From Comamonas sp. KCTC 72670 (GTDB taxonomy: Bacteria; Myxococcota; Myxococcia; Myxococcales; Myxococcaceae): 64,000 nt of DNA. Shown here in pieces: positions 24,067 to 32,856 of the stretch. A model generated the notes under the pieces. That model made no database searches. It had not been told where the DNA came from and worked only from the letters and a program-made list of their open reading frames with translations. The DNA lies in NCBI GenBank assembly GCA_014656495.1, contig BNCN01000003.1:62001-126000 (forward strand), read 5' to 3'. The position numbers and the translations under genes are program-made. The number at the start of each line of letters is the position of its first letter. Position 1 is the stretch's first letter.

Positions 24067-27000
24067 TTGAGCGACCTGCCCAGACTGCTCCTGTGCAGTT
24101 TCGACGTCATCCCCGGTCCGTCGGGTTCATCCCGACGTGTGACCGAATACTTGAAGGCGTTGCCGGACCGCTTCTCCGTGGTGGTGCTGTCGGCGAAGAC
24201 GCCCGACCACTCCCACATCGAGAAGTACCAGGGCGCTCGACTGCTGCGCGTCCCGGTAGGCTCGGGGGACCTGGCGTCCCGCATCCAAGCCTTCGAACGG
24301 GCCGTGCGCCGACAGCTCGAGAGCGAGGACTACGCGCTCGCCCACTTCACGGACCCCTTCGGCGGATACGCCTTGTGCGAGCTGAAGGGCGACTATGGGT
24401 ATCGCCTCATCTATGAGGCGCAGACCTTCCCTTCACAGGAGCTGCGTTACACCCACCCCCAGACGGAGGGTGACCGGCGGTTCCTGTCCAAGGTCCGCCG
24501 GCAGGAGCTGTTCTGCCTGATGAACGCGGACCTCGTCGTCACCGGCTCGGAGACGACGCGTGGGTACATCCAGTCGCTCGGCGCGAGCGAGGACCAGGTC
24601 CGGGTGCTCCAAGCGCCGGTGGACCTGGGGCCGTATACGCCCGACGTGCTGGGGGTTCCCGACGGCAAGCCCCTGCGCATGATGTACCTGGGCAGCCAGG
24701 TGGGCTGGCAGGGGCTGTCCACGCTGCTGCGCGCGATGGCCCTGGCGGCCCGGCAGGAAGAGGTGCGCCTCACCGTGGTGGGCGCGAAGCACCCGGACTG
24801 GCAGCCGCATCTAGATGATCTGGTGAAGGAGCTGGGGCTGGGAGACCGGGTGGAGTTCCAGCCCCCCGTGCACCATGACGACCTGGCCAAGGTGCTCGCG
24901 CTCGCTGACGTCGGCGTGCTCCCCATCGATGATGTGGAGCGCAACCGCGTGCAGGGCGGCCCCCTGGCGAAGGTGTCGGAGTACCTGGCCGCGGGCCGGC
25001 CCGTCATCGCGGCGGACCTGCCGGTGACGCGCGAGCTGGTTCCCGAAAGCGCCGCGCTGTTCTTCCCGCCCGGCAACAGCCAGGCGCTGGCCGACCGCAT
25101 CGTCGAGCTGGCGCGCAATGTTCCGCGCAGGCTGTCCCTGGGCCGCGCGGGCCGGGCGCACGCGGAGGAGGCGCTCGACGCGGGGCTCATCCGCGGGAAG
25201 CTGTTGGATTTGTACGACTCGCTGCTGGAGAAGCGGTCGGAGCCCGTCTCCACCACGAGCGAGGACGACCTCCCCATGCCGACCACGGTCACGGGGACGC
25301 CCACGAACCGGCTGGCGGCGCTGCTGCCGCCCGAGCCCGCCCCCACCGTGTCCCCCGCCGCGAAGGCGAAGGGGCCGGAGGCGAAGAAGGACGCCGCCTC
25401 GGCCAGGCCTCCCGCGAAGGAGGATCTGCCGCTCATCCGGGGCGAGGTGCTCGACGAGGGGCTCGATACCCGGCTCATCAAGACGGAGCTGGAGACGAAT
25501 CCCATCGAGCCGCCCGTGGTGATGGGGGCGCCCTTGCGTGAGGCGCCTTCCGCGGCGGGCCCGGGCAGGGAGCGCCAGGCGGAGCGGGAGGAAGCGGAGG
25601 CCGCGTCGGGATTCGAGCAGGACGCGTCCGACGACGAAGACTCCGAAGCGGCGCTGCCCATCGTCCAGGCGACCGAAATCGAGCCTGATGAGGAGCCTCC
25701 GTCACCGACGCCCGTCGTGAAGCTCCCGCCCCCCCCGGGACGAAGCACATCGGCTTCGAGTGCGGACACGGACGAAGTGTCATCGACGATGCCCAACACC
25801 CGGGTGCCGCCGCTCTCGGACCAGAGTCCCTCGGCATCGAGCGCGGATGCGCTTGGAGCATCGGCGTCGACCCCCGTGGTCAGGGTGCCGCCGCCTCCAG
25901 GGCGCAGCACCTCGGCGTCGGCTCCGAATGGGAATAACGCGTCGTCCGCGACGCCCTGGGTGAAGGCGACTGCGCCGCTGAGTCGAGGTGAGTCGGACGA
26001 TGGCGACGCCTCCTCCGCAACCCCCGTCGTCAAAGCGCCCGCTTCGCTGAATCGGAGCGCAGCAGACGCTGATGACACGTCCTCCGCGACACCCGTCGTC
26101 AAGGCGCCCGCTTCGCTGAGTCGAAGTGAGTCGGACGCTGGCGACGCCTCGTCCGCGACACCCGTCGTCAAAGCGCCCGCCTCGCTGAGTCGAAGCGAGG
26201 CGGATTTCAGCGACACCTCCTCCGCGACGCCTGTCGTCAAAGCGCCCGCCTCGCTGAGTCGAAGCGAGGCGGATGACAGCGACGCCTCCTCCGCGACGCC
26301 CGTCGTCAAAGCGCCCGCCTCGCTGAGTCGAAGTGATTCGGACGCTGGCGACGTTTCGTCCGTGACACCCGTCGTCAAAGCGCCCGCCTCGCTGAGTCGA
26401 AGCGAGGCGGATGACAGCGACACCTCCTCCGCGACGCCCGTCGTCAAGGCGCCCGCGGCACTGACCTCGGACACGAGCGACGCCGCGTCGGCGAAGCCCT
26501 TTGGCAAAGCGCCAGCCCCGTCTGGCCGAAGCATCGCGGCGACGAGCGACGACGACGCGCCGTACACGCCCATCGTCAAGTCGCGCGTCGTGGACGACGA
26601 GTCGCCCGCGCCGACCCCCGTGGTCCGGAATCCCGTGCACGGCGACCGCTACGAGCCGCCCGCGCACACGCCGGTGGCGCGGACTCCGTTCGAAACTGAA
26701 CGCGACGAGCCGCCCGCCCCGACCCCCATCATCCGCGTGCCCACGGAGCTGCTGCGCGAGCTCGTCCCCTCGCGCTCCCCGAACAGTCGCGGCACCACGA
26801 GCCGCCCCGACGAGTTCCCCACCCCCACGCCCATCGTCCCCGCGCCATCGCCGCTCGCCAGCCGGAGCATCACCTCCCGGATGGAGACCCCCGTGGGCCG
26901 CATCGCGGCGCTGCCCCACCCGCCGCGCACCACGACGGGCGCCGACCTCGAACGCCCTCCGCCCGTGCTGAAGCCCAGCGCGGGGCCCCAGGACGCGGAG

Positions 27001-27666
27001 CGCCTGCCCCCCATCCGGGGAGGAACGGCCGCGTCCTCACCCGAGCGTCCCCCCCCGACACTGCGTCCGGGAAGCTCGGCCCCCGAAGCGGACCGCCCGC
27101 CGGCCCTCCCGCCTCGCGCGGCCACACCGCCCCCGGTTCCCCGGCAGCGTCCGCCCCAGCTCCAGTCCGCGGACGGCCCGCCCCGCCTCGCGCCGGTGGA
27201 GCCCCCGTCCCTCAAGGCCTCCGCGCCCATCGCCGGCGGACACCAGGACGAGCCCGAGGAAATCTCCGAGGACGAAGCCGAGGCCATCGACGAAGCGGAC
27301 ACCGACAACCCGTCCCGCGCGCGCCCCCAACCCGACGAGCCGGACGAAATCAGCAGCGACGAGGTGGAGGAAGCGGAGATTTCCGCCACCAATGCAGCGC
27401 AGCTCATCGACGCGGACGACGCCATCGAGGAAGCCGAGGCCGAAGCGGCCCCGGAACCCGACGAGGGCCCCGCACCGGAGCCCGTCCCCTCGGCGCTGAA
27501 CCCGTGGTTCGCCCAGCTCGCGCACGGGTACTGCCCCCCCGACGGAATCCGCTTCGACCGTCATACGCCGCCCACGACGTTCCCCGGCCGCGACGACACC
27601 ACGAACCCCGCGCACCCAGCCCCCTCCGGCCGTCCGGAAGTCGTCGCCCGCGACAAGAGCTCGTGA
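24067..27666 (+). CDS. GT4-family glycosyltransferase with an 800-residue disordered repeat tail
   Basis: The 1199-residue protein opens with a GT-B fold of about 385 residues. N-terminal LLLCSFDVIPGPSGSSRRV resembles the acceptor-side loop of GT4 enzymes. The C-terminal Rossmann domain has RMMYLGSQVGWQGLSTLLRA and the donor-binding region PLAKVSEYLAAGRPVIAADL, then ELVPESAALFFPPGN. After residue ~400 the chain is Pro/Ser/Ala/acidic and predicted to be disordered. It includes eight 23-residue repeats (SSATPVVKAPASLSRSE type, residues 626 to ~807), several PxPTPVVR-like motifs and an acidic EEISEDEAEA stretch. The start is TTG at 24067 because homology begins immediately after it. The gene lies 99 bp upstream of aglZ. 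The acceptor is unknown. Confidence 0.85.
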   Translation: MSDLPRLLLCSFDVIPGPSGSSRRVTEYLKALPDRFSVVVLSAKTPDHSHIEKYQGARLLRVPVGSGDLASRIQAFERAVRRQLESEDYALAHFTDPFGGYALCELKGDYGYRLIYEAQTFPSQELRYTHPQTEGDRRFLSKVRRQELFCLMNADLVVTGSETTRGYIQSLGASEDQVRVLQAPVDLGPYTPDVLGVPDGKPLRMMYLGSQVGWQGLSTLLRAMALAARQEEVRLTVVGAKHPDWQPHLDDLVKELGLGDRVEFQPPVHHDDLAKVLALADVGVLPIDDVERNRVQGGPLAKVSEYLAAGRPVIAADLPVTRELVPESAALFFPPGNSQALADRIVELARNVPRRLSLGRAGRAHAEEALDAGLIRGKLLDLYDSLLEKRSEPVSTTSEDDLPMPTTVTGTPTNRLAALLPPEPAPTVSPAAKAKGPEAKKDAASARPPAKEDLPLIRGEVLDEGLDTRLIKTELETNPIEPPVVMGAPLREAPSAAGPGRERQAEREEAEAASGFEQDASDDEDSEAALPIVQATEIEPDEEPPSPTPVVKLPPPPGRSTSASSADTDEVSSTMPNTRVPPLSDQSPSASSADALGASASTPVVRVPPPPGRSTSASAPNGNNASSATPWVKATAPLSRGESDDGDASSATPVVKAPASLNRSAADADDTSSATPVVKAPASLSRSESDAGDASSATPVVKAPASLSRSEADFSDTSSATPVVKAPASLSRSEADDSDASSATPVVKAPASLSRSDSDAGDVSSVTPVVKAPASLSRSEADDSDTSSATPVVKAPAALTSDTSDAASAKPFGKAPAPSGRSIAATSDDDAPYTPIVKSRVVDDESPAPTPVVRNPVHGDRYEPPAHTPVARTPFETERDEPPAPTPIIRVPTELLRELVPSRSPNSRGTTSRPDEFPTPTPIVPAPSPLASRSITSRMETPVGRIAALPHPPRTTTGADLERPPPVLKPSAGPQDAERLPPIRGGTAASSPERPPPTLRPGSSAPEADRPPALPPRAATPPPVPRQRPPQLQSADGPPRLAPVEPPSLKASAPIAGGHQDEPEEISEDEAEAIDEADTDNPSRARPQPDEPDEISSDEVEEAEISATNAAQLIDADDAIEEAEAEAAPEPDEGPAPEPVPSALNPWFAQLAHGYCPPDGIRFDRHTPPTTFPGRDDTTNPAHPAPSGRPEVVARDKSS
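25942..26487 (+). repeat. 69-bp tandem repeats inside the glycosyltransferase gene
   Basis: Eight consecutive units encode SSATPVVKAPASLSRSE plus a variable acidic hexapeptide such as SDAGDA or ADDSDT. Units three to seven are very similar at DNA level, as expected for slippage or unequal exchange. All units keep the reading frame (69 is 3 x 23). Confidence 0.9.
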
Positions 27667-27687
27667 GGCAGCCAACCGAGCTGATCC

Positions 27688-27700
27688 TGGAAACTTTCCA
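27688..27700. repeat. Perfect dyad TGGAAA-C-TTTCCA before aglZ
   Basis: Six-base arms flank a single C, 22 bp after the glycosyltransferase stop and 65 bp before aglZ. It could be an operator for aglZ or part of a 3' end; no U-tract follows. Confidence 0.4.
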
Positions 27701-27765
27701 AGGGTCGCGCGCGCCCGATAGGATGTTCCGGTTTTCACAGCACTTTTTCCGGGACAAAGGGCTTC

Positions 27766-30700
27766 ATGGAGCGTCGGGTCCTCATCGTTGAGAGCGAGCA
27801 TGATTTGGCGCTCAGCATGGCCTCCGTGCTCAAGGGCGCGGGTTACCAGACCACCTTGGCTGAGACGTCGGCTGACGCGCAGCGTGAGCTGGAGAAGCGG
27901 CGGCCAGATCTGGTCGTCCTCCGCGCGGAGTTGAGTGATCAGTCCGGCTTCGTCCTCTGCGGCAACATCAAGAAGGGCAAGTGGGGTCAGAACCTCAAGG
28001 TGCTGCTCATCTCCTCCACCAGCGGTGTGGATGGGCTGGCGCAGCATCGTCAGACGCCGCAGGCGGCGGACGGCTACCTCGCCTTCCCCTTCGGCCCGGA
28101 CGACCTGGCCACGTTGAGCCGCGGCATCGTTCCTCCGGGGACGGAGGACGCGGGCGCCTTGGAGGACTCGACGCCGCGTGAGGCGCCGCCGCCCATGCCG
28201 TCGTCGGCGAAGGCCCCCGCAGGGGGGCCGCCGAAGCTGCCCAAGCGCGAGCGCCGCAGCGCCATGACGGAAGAGGACCGCGCGTTCCTCGACCGCACCT
28301 TCGCGTCCATCGCGGACCGCAAGGCGGAGCTGCTCGCCGATTCCCGCCAGCTCAAGCGCCCGCCGCCGCGGCGCGAGCTGATGGGCACGCCCGAGGGCAA
28401 GATTCAAATCCTGCGCGACGAGCTGAAGACGCGCGAGGCCCAGCTCGCCCGCCTCTCCGAAATCTGGAGCGTGCGCGAGCGCGAGCTGCTCTCCGGCGAG
28501 GACCGCATCCACGAGAAGGACGTGGAGCTCCAGGGCCTGAAGATGCAGGTGGACGACCTGCTCCGCCGCTTCAACGAGGCCCAGCAGGCCACCATCCAGA
28601 AGGAGCGCGAGCACGGCGCCACCGTCGATGACCTGCTCCTCCAGAAGTTCTCCGCGGAGAAGGACCTCATCGAGGTCGTCGCCTCCAAGGAGAAGGACAT
28701 CAACCTCCTGCGCCGTGAAGTCAGCCGCGCCGAGGATGAGCTGTCCCGCCGCGCCGGCGAGCTGGAGCACGGCCGCAACGAGTACGACAAGCTGGAGAAG
28801 CACCTCGGCGTCGTCACGCTGGAGTTCGAGGTCAAGGAGCAGAAGCTCCAGGACACCCTGCTCGCGAACGAAGGCGAAATCGCCCGGCTGACGAAGCGCG
28901 GGGACGACTTCGAGGCCGAGCTGGGCCGCACCATCAGCGAGCGCGACCAGCGCTTCGCCGAGCTGGATGGTGAAATCCAGGCGCTGCAGGAGCGCCTGCA
29001 GCAGACGGAGCAGGAGCGCGACAGCACCGTGCGCGGCCTGGAGGCCCGTGCCACCCGCGCCGAGCAGCACGGCACCCAGGCGGACGCGGAGATCCACCGG
29101 CTGAACGCCGAGCGCGACGCGCTGGACGCGAAGCTCAGTCAGCAGATCTCAGACCTGGAGACCGACCTCGCGCGGACCACGGGCGAGCGTGACCAGCTCC
29201 GGCTGGACAAGGACGCCCAGGAGGCGGAGCTCACCCAGCGCATCGAGGACCGCGACGCGAAGCTCGCGACGCTGGACCGCGAGCTGGCGGAGACCATCGC
29301 CCGGAACGAGCACACCGAGGCGGAGCTCAACGCCAACATCCAGCAGCAGCTGGAGCGCATCGGTGAGCTCGAGGGCGAGGTCGAGGCCGTCAAGACGCAC
29401 CTGGAGGACCGCGAGAACGAGCTGACCGCGGAGCTCCAGGCGCTGGGTCAGGCCAAGGACGAGTTGGAGACGGACCTCAACGACCGGCTCCAATCGCTCA
29501 GCCAGGCGAAGGACACGCTGGAAGCGGACCTCTCCCGCCAGTTGGAGGAGCTGCGCTCCGCCAAGGCCGAGCTGGAGGCGGACCTCACCGGTCAGATTCA
29601 GGCGCTCACCTCCCAACTGGAGGAGACGCAGCGGCAGCTCGACGATTCGCAGCGCACGGGCGAGCAGCTCTCCGCGCGCGTCGCGACGCTGGAGGACACC
29701 GTCTCCCAGCGCGACGCCACCATCGAATCCCTCCAGGGGGACGTGGCCGCGCGCGACCAGCGCATCTCCGAGCTGAGCGGTGACCTGGAGGCCACCAGCC
29801 AGACGCTCGCGCAGACGCAGCAGACGCTGGCCCAGACGGAGCAGCAGCTCGCCGACACGCAGAACACCCTCGCCAGCACCGAGGGCACCCTGTCGGAGAC
29901 GCGCGGCGAGCTGGAGGCCACCAGCCAGACGCTCGCGCAGACGCAGCAGACGCTGGGCCAGACCGAAGACACGCTGGCCCAGACGCGCGGCGAGCTGGAG
30001 GCCACCAGTCAGACACTGGCCCAGACGCAGCAGACGCTGGCCCAGACCGAGGACACCCTCGCGCAGACACGGGGCGAGCTGGACGCCACCAGCCAGACGC
30101 TGACGCAGACCCAGCAGACCCTCGCCCAGACCGAGGACGCGCTGGCGCAGACGCGCGGCGAGCTCGACGCCACCAGCCAGACGCTGGCGCAGACCGAGCA
30201 GACCCTCGCCGACACGCAGAACACCCTCGCCAGCACCGAAGGCACGCTGGCCGAGACGCGCGGCGAGCTGGACGCCACCAGCCAGACGCTGGCCCAGACG
30301 CAGCAGACCCTGGCCCAGACCGAGGACACGCTGGCCCAGACGCGCGGCGAGCTGGACGCCACCAGCCAGACGCTCGCGCAGACGCAGCAGACGCTGGGCC
30401 AGACGGAGCAGCAGCTCGCGGACACGCAGAACACCCTCGCCAGCACCGAAGGCACGCTGGCGGAGACGCGCGGTGAGCTGGACGCCACCAGTCAGACGCT
30501 GGCGGACACCCAGACCCGGCTCGCCGACACCGAGGCCGCGCTGGCGCAGACGACCCACGAGCGCGACCAGCGCATCGCGGAGCTGGCGGACCTGGGCGCG
30601 GCCAAGGACGCCCTGGAGCAGGACCTCACCGGCCAGATTGGCCAGCTCCGCAGCGAGCTGTCCGAGACGCAGGGGAACTACGAGGCCGAGCGGTCCGCCC

Positions 30701-32268
30701 ACGAGAAGCTGGCGGCCGAGACGAGCGCGCACATCGGCGACCTCACCAGCGAGCGCGACGGGCTGCGCTCCGAGCTGGAGGCCACCAGCGCCACGCTGGA
30801 CCAGACCCAGGGCCAGCTCACCGCCACCCGGGACGCCCTGGCGCGCGAGCAGCACGCGCATCAGGAGAGCCAGCGGGCCGCGGCCAGCGCGCAGGCCGCG
30901 CTGGAAGGTCAGCTCGCCGAGGCGCGGGCCCAGGGCGAGGACCTGGGCGAGCACCTCACGCTCACCAAGCACGAGCTGGGCACCCGCGTCGCCGAGGTGA
31001 CGCAGCTCACCGCCACGCTGGCCCAGACGGAGAATGCCCGGGCGAGCCTGGAGGAGCGGCTGCACACGCTCACCGTGGAGTCGCAGCGCCGCGAGGAGCT
31101 CCTCCAGAACGACCTGACGCAGAAGGGCACCGAGCTGTCGGACACGCTCCGCAAGCTCACCCACGTGACGCAGGAGAAGATGCGTCAGGCGGAGGTGCTC
31201 AACCGCGAGGTGGCCACCCGCACCGAGCAGCTCAAGGCGATGGACGCCAAGCTCCAGGCGCAGGCCCACGAGGCCCGCAAGCAGGCCGAGGGGCTGGGCC
31301 AGCAGATCGCCGGGCTCAACGAGCAGCTGGACCAGGGCCGCAAGGCGCTGGCCGGTCGCGAGGAGCAGCTCCGCGCGGCGGGCACGGCGCAGCAGAAGCT
31401 CACGGCCGAGCGGGACGGACTCGCCGGGCAGCTCCAGCAGGCCGAGGCCAAGGCCCAGCAGCAGGCGCAGCAGACCGCCCAGGAGCGCGCCGACGCCAAG
31501 AAGGCGGCGGACGAGCTGGCCGCCAGGCTGGCCAAGGCCGAGCAGCGCATCGCGCAGCTGATGCAGGACACCCAGAACCTCGCGGCCGACGCCGATGCCA
31601 AGGCCAAGGACCTGCAGAGCCAGCTCACCACGCGCGCGAAGAAGATCCAGGACCTGGAGCTGGCGCTGGAGAACGCCCAGGGCGCCAAGGGCCGCGCGGA
31701 GAAGGAGCTCAACGCCAAGGTGGCCGCCGCCGAGGCCAAGGCCCACGAAGCCGCCACCCGGCTGGCCACCGCGCAGAAGGAGCGCAAGGACCTGGAGGCG
31801 CGCCACCTCCGCGAGCAGGAGGAGCTCACCGCCAAGCAGAAGGCGGAGCTGGAGCGCCGCGACGCCATCAAGGCCCAGGAGGTCGCCCGCCTGCAGCAGT
31901 CCGTGCAGGAGAAGAGCAAGGCCCTCAAGGTCGCCGAGCTGGAGCTGGCCCGCTACAAGAGCAAGTCCGCCACCGCGCCCGCCGCCAAGGCCGCCGCCGC
32001 GAAGCCCGCCGCGGCGGAAGAGGACGAACTGGCCACGAAGCCGCAGCTCAACCAGGTCATCCCGCCCGCGGCCCAGGCTCCCGCGAAGAAGCCCGCCGCC
32101 AAGGCCGCCACCCCCGCCGCGAAGAAGGCCGCTCCACCGGCGCCCGCGCAGCCCAACCCGCCCCTGGGTGAGGACTCCGAGGCGACCGACCGGACGCTCC
32201 TCATCCAGCTGCCCACGGTGAAGGAAGACGACGACTGGACGGCCCTGGTGGACGAGCTGGACAAGTAG
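27766..32268 (+). CDS. aglZ: AglZ-type gliding-motility protein: pseudo-receiver plus giant coiled coil
   Basis: The 1500-residue protein begins with a receiver-like domain (residues 1-120, RRVLIVESEHDLALSMASVL). The phospho-acceptor position in DLVVLRAELS is Arg53 instead of Asp and the acidic pocket is changed to VESE, so it is a pseudo-receiver. A Pro-rich linker is followed by about 1200 residues of heptad-rich coiled coil. Its central part (29788-30552) is tandem repeats of TLAQTxx heptads. The tail is Lys/Ala/Pro-rich and ends with an acidic segment. This layout matches AglZ of M. xanthus, which localises to focal adhesions, interacts with MglA and coordinates A-motility and reversals. 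The M. xanthus protein is about 1395 residues, so this one is longer. AAAGG precedes the ATG. Confidence 0.92.
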   Translation: MERRVLIVESEHDLALSMASVLKGAGYQTTLAETSADAQRELEKRRPDLVVLRAELSDQSGFVLCGNIKKGKWGQNLKVLLISSTSGVDGLAQHRQTPQAADGYLAFPFGPDDLATLSRGIVPPGTEDAGALEDSTPREAPPPMPSSAKAPAGGPPKLPKRERRSAMTEEDRAFLDRTFASIADRKAELLADSRQLKRPPPRRELMGTPEGKIQILRDELKTREAQLARLSEIWSVRERELLSGEDRIHEKDVELQGLKMQVDDLLRRFNEAQQATIQKEREHGATVDDLLLQKFSAEKDLIEVVASKEKDINLLRREVSRAEDELSRRAGELEHGRNEYDKLEKHLGVVTLEFEVKEQKLQDTLLANEGEIARLTKRGDDFEAELGRTISERDQRFAELDGEIQALQERLQQTEQERDSTVRGLEARATRAEQHGTQADAEIHRLNAERDALDAKLSQQISDLETDLARTTGERDQLRLDKDAQEAELTQRIEDRDAKLATLDRELAETIARNEHTEAELNANIQQQLERIGELEGEVEAVKTHLEDRENELTAELQALGQAKDELETDLNDRLQSLSQAKDTLEADLSRQLEELRSAKAELEADLTGQIQALTSQLEETQRQLDDSQRTGEQLSARVATLEDTVSQRDATIESLQGDVAARDQRISELSGDLEATSQTLAQTQQTLAQTEQQLADTQNTLASTEGTLSETRGELEATSQTLAQTQQTLGQTEDTLAQTRGELEATSQTLAQTQQTLAQTEDTLAQTRGELDATSQTLTQTQQTLAQTEDALAQTRGELDATSQTLAQTEQTLADTQNTLASTEGTLAETRGELDATSQTLAQTQQTLAQTEDTLAQTRGELDATSQTLAQTQQTLGQTEQQLADTQNTLASTEGTLAETRGELDATSQTLADTQTRLADTEAALAQTTHERDQRIAELADLGAAKDALEQDLTGQIGQLRSELSETQGNYEAERSAHEKLAAETSAHIGDLTSERDGLRSELEATSATLDQTQGQLTATRDALAREQHAHQESQRAAASAQAALEGQLAEARAQGEDLGEHLTLTKHELGTRVAEVTQLTATLAQTENARASLEERLHTLTVESQRREELLQNDLTQKGTELSDTLRKLTHVTQEKMRQAEVLNREVATRTEQLKAMDAKLQAQAHEARKQAEGLGQQIAGLNEQLDQGRKALAGREEQLRAAGTAQQKLTAERDGLAGQLQQAEAKAQQQAQQTAQERADAKKAADELAARLAKAEQRIAQLMQDTQNLAADADAKAKDLQSQLTTRAKKIQDLELALENAQGAKGRAEKELNAKVAAAEAKAHEAATRLATAQKERKDLEARHLREQEELTAKQKAELERRDAIKAQEVARLQQSVQEKSKALKVAELELARYKSKSATAPAAKAAAAKPAAAEEDELATKPQLNQVIPPAAQAPAKKPAAKAATPAAKKAAPPAPAQPNPPLGEDSEATDRTLLIQLPTVKEDDDWTALVDELDK
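29788..30552 (+). repeat. 21-bp heptad-encoding tandem repeats in aglZ
   Basis: The region encodes about 36 consecutive seven-residue units such as TLAQTQQ, TLAQTED, TLAQTRG, ELDATSQ, TLADTQN and TLASTEG. They are organised into 28-residue (84-bp) and 35-residue (105-bp) higher-order blocks that recur several times. The frame is kept throughout. Such DNA can change copy number by whole heptads. Confidence 0.92.
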
Positions 32269-32290
32269 CCTCCGCCGTCACCTGTCTTCT

Positions 32291-32331
32291 GGGATTCCGG
32301 CACCCCGCCGGAATCCCGGCGGGCACCCGCC
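32291..32331. terminator. Tandem GC-rich hairpins between aglZ and a convergent gene
   Basis: GGGATTCCGGC (32291-32301) and GCCGGAATCCC (32307-32317) form a perfect 11-bp stem with a five-base loop. A second hairpin, GGCGGG-CA-CCCGCC, follows at 32318-32331. They lie 22 bp past the aglZ stop. The U-tract is missing, which is common in such GC-rich genomes. Confidence 0.65.
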
Positions 32332-32445
32332 TCGAAAAGCACGCGACCCGCCCGAGGGCCCCTGACATCCATGCCCTAGCGGGGCATGCGGCTCAGGCCT
32401 TCGGCGGGTCGTTGTGTGATGAACAATCACCGGCGGAGGCCGGGC

Positions 32446-32667
32446 TCACAGGGCGGCGCGGGCCTCGCGGACCAGCTCCTTGAAATGGAGCGTGGAGACG
32501 ACGTCGCGGAGGGAGACGCCACGGCCGCCACTCTCGGCCTCGGCCTGGGCGCGGCGCCAGCTGTTCCGGAACGTCCGCAACGAGACATAGGCCAACAGCA
32601 GCGGGAACCCGCCGGGGAGCAGGATGACCGCCACCATCATCACCATCCGCAACCACGCCCACGCCAT
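32446..32667 (-). CDS. Small single-pass membrane protein (73 aa)
   Basis: This short gene starts at an ATG (32667) with a strong GGGAGG ribosome site nine bases upstream. It encodes MAWAWLRMVMMVAVILLPGG and so on: one hydrophobic helix (about residues 4-28), then a basic/charged tail (RTFRNSWRRAQAEAESGG) ending in KELVREARAAL. I recognise no family. The ribosome site, hydrophobic segment and its position in an otherwise empty 588-bp interval support it as a real gene. It is convergent with aglZ and divergent from the MoxR gene, with 189 bp between the starts. Confidence 0.65.
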   Translation of the reverse strand: MAWAWLRMVMMVAVILLPGGFPLLLAYVSLRTFRNSWRRAQAEAESGGRGVSLRDVVSTLHFKELVREARAAL

Positions 32668-32856
32668 GACCGCTGACCTCCCTGAGTCCCGAGTTGCGGC
32701 CAAGAGATGCACGGCGTGTGCCCACGGTGCGCAGATAATTTCCCACTGCATTTCCGCAGGGTTGGCGGGCAACGAGGCGGACGGGCCACGGTGCTGGTGC
32801 CGGAACCCTGGCATTTTTGCCGCAGTGGCCCGAAAGCCCTCGGTTAAGTTCACGGG

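Noticed and set aside
25942-26487. Possible intergenic repeat or mobile element
   Set aside because: The 69-bp units are in frame inside a long coding sequence; no terminal inverted repeats or transposase.
29788-30552. Possible CRISPR-like array in aglZ
   Set aside because: The direct repeats are contiguous multiples of 21 bp encoding heptads, with no unique spacers and no cas genes.
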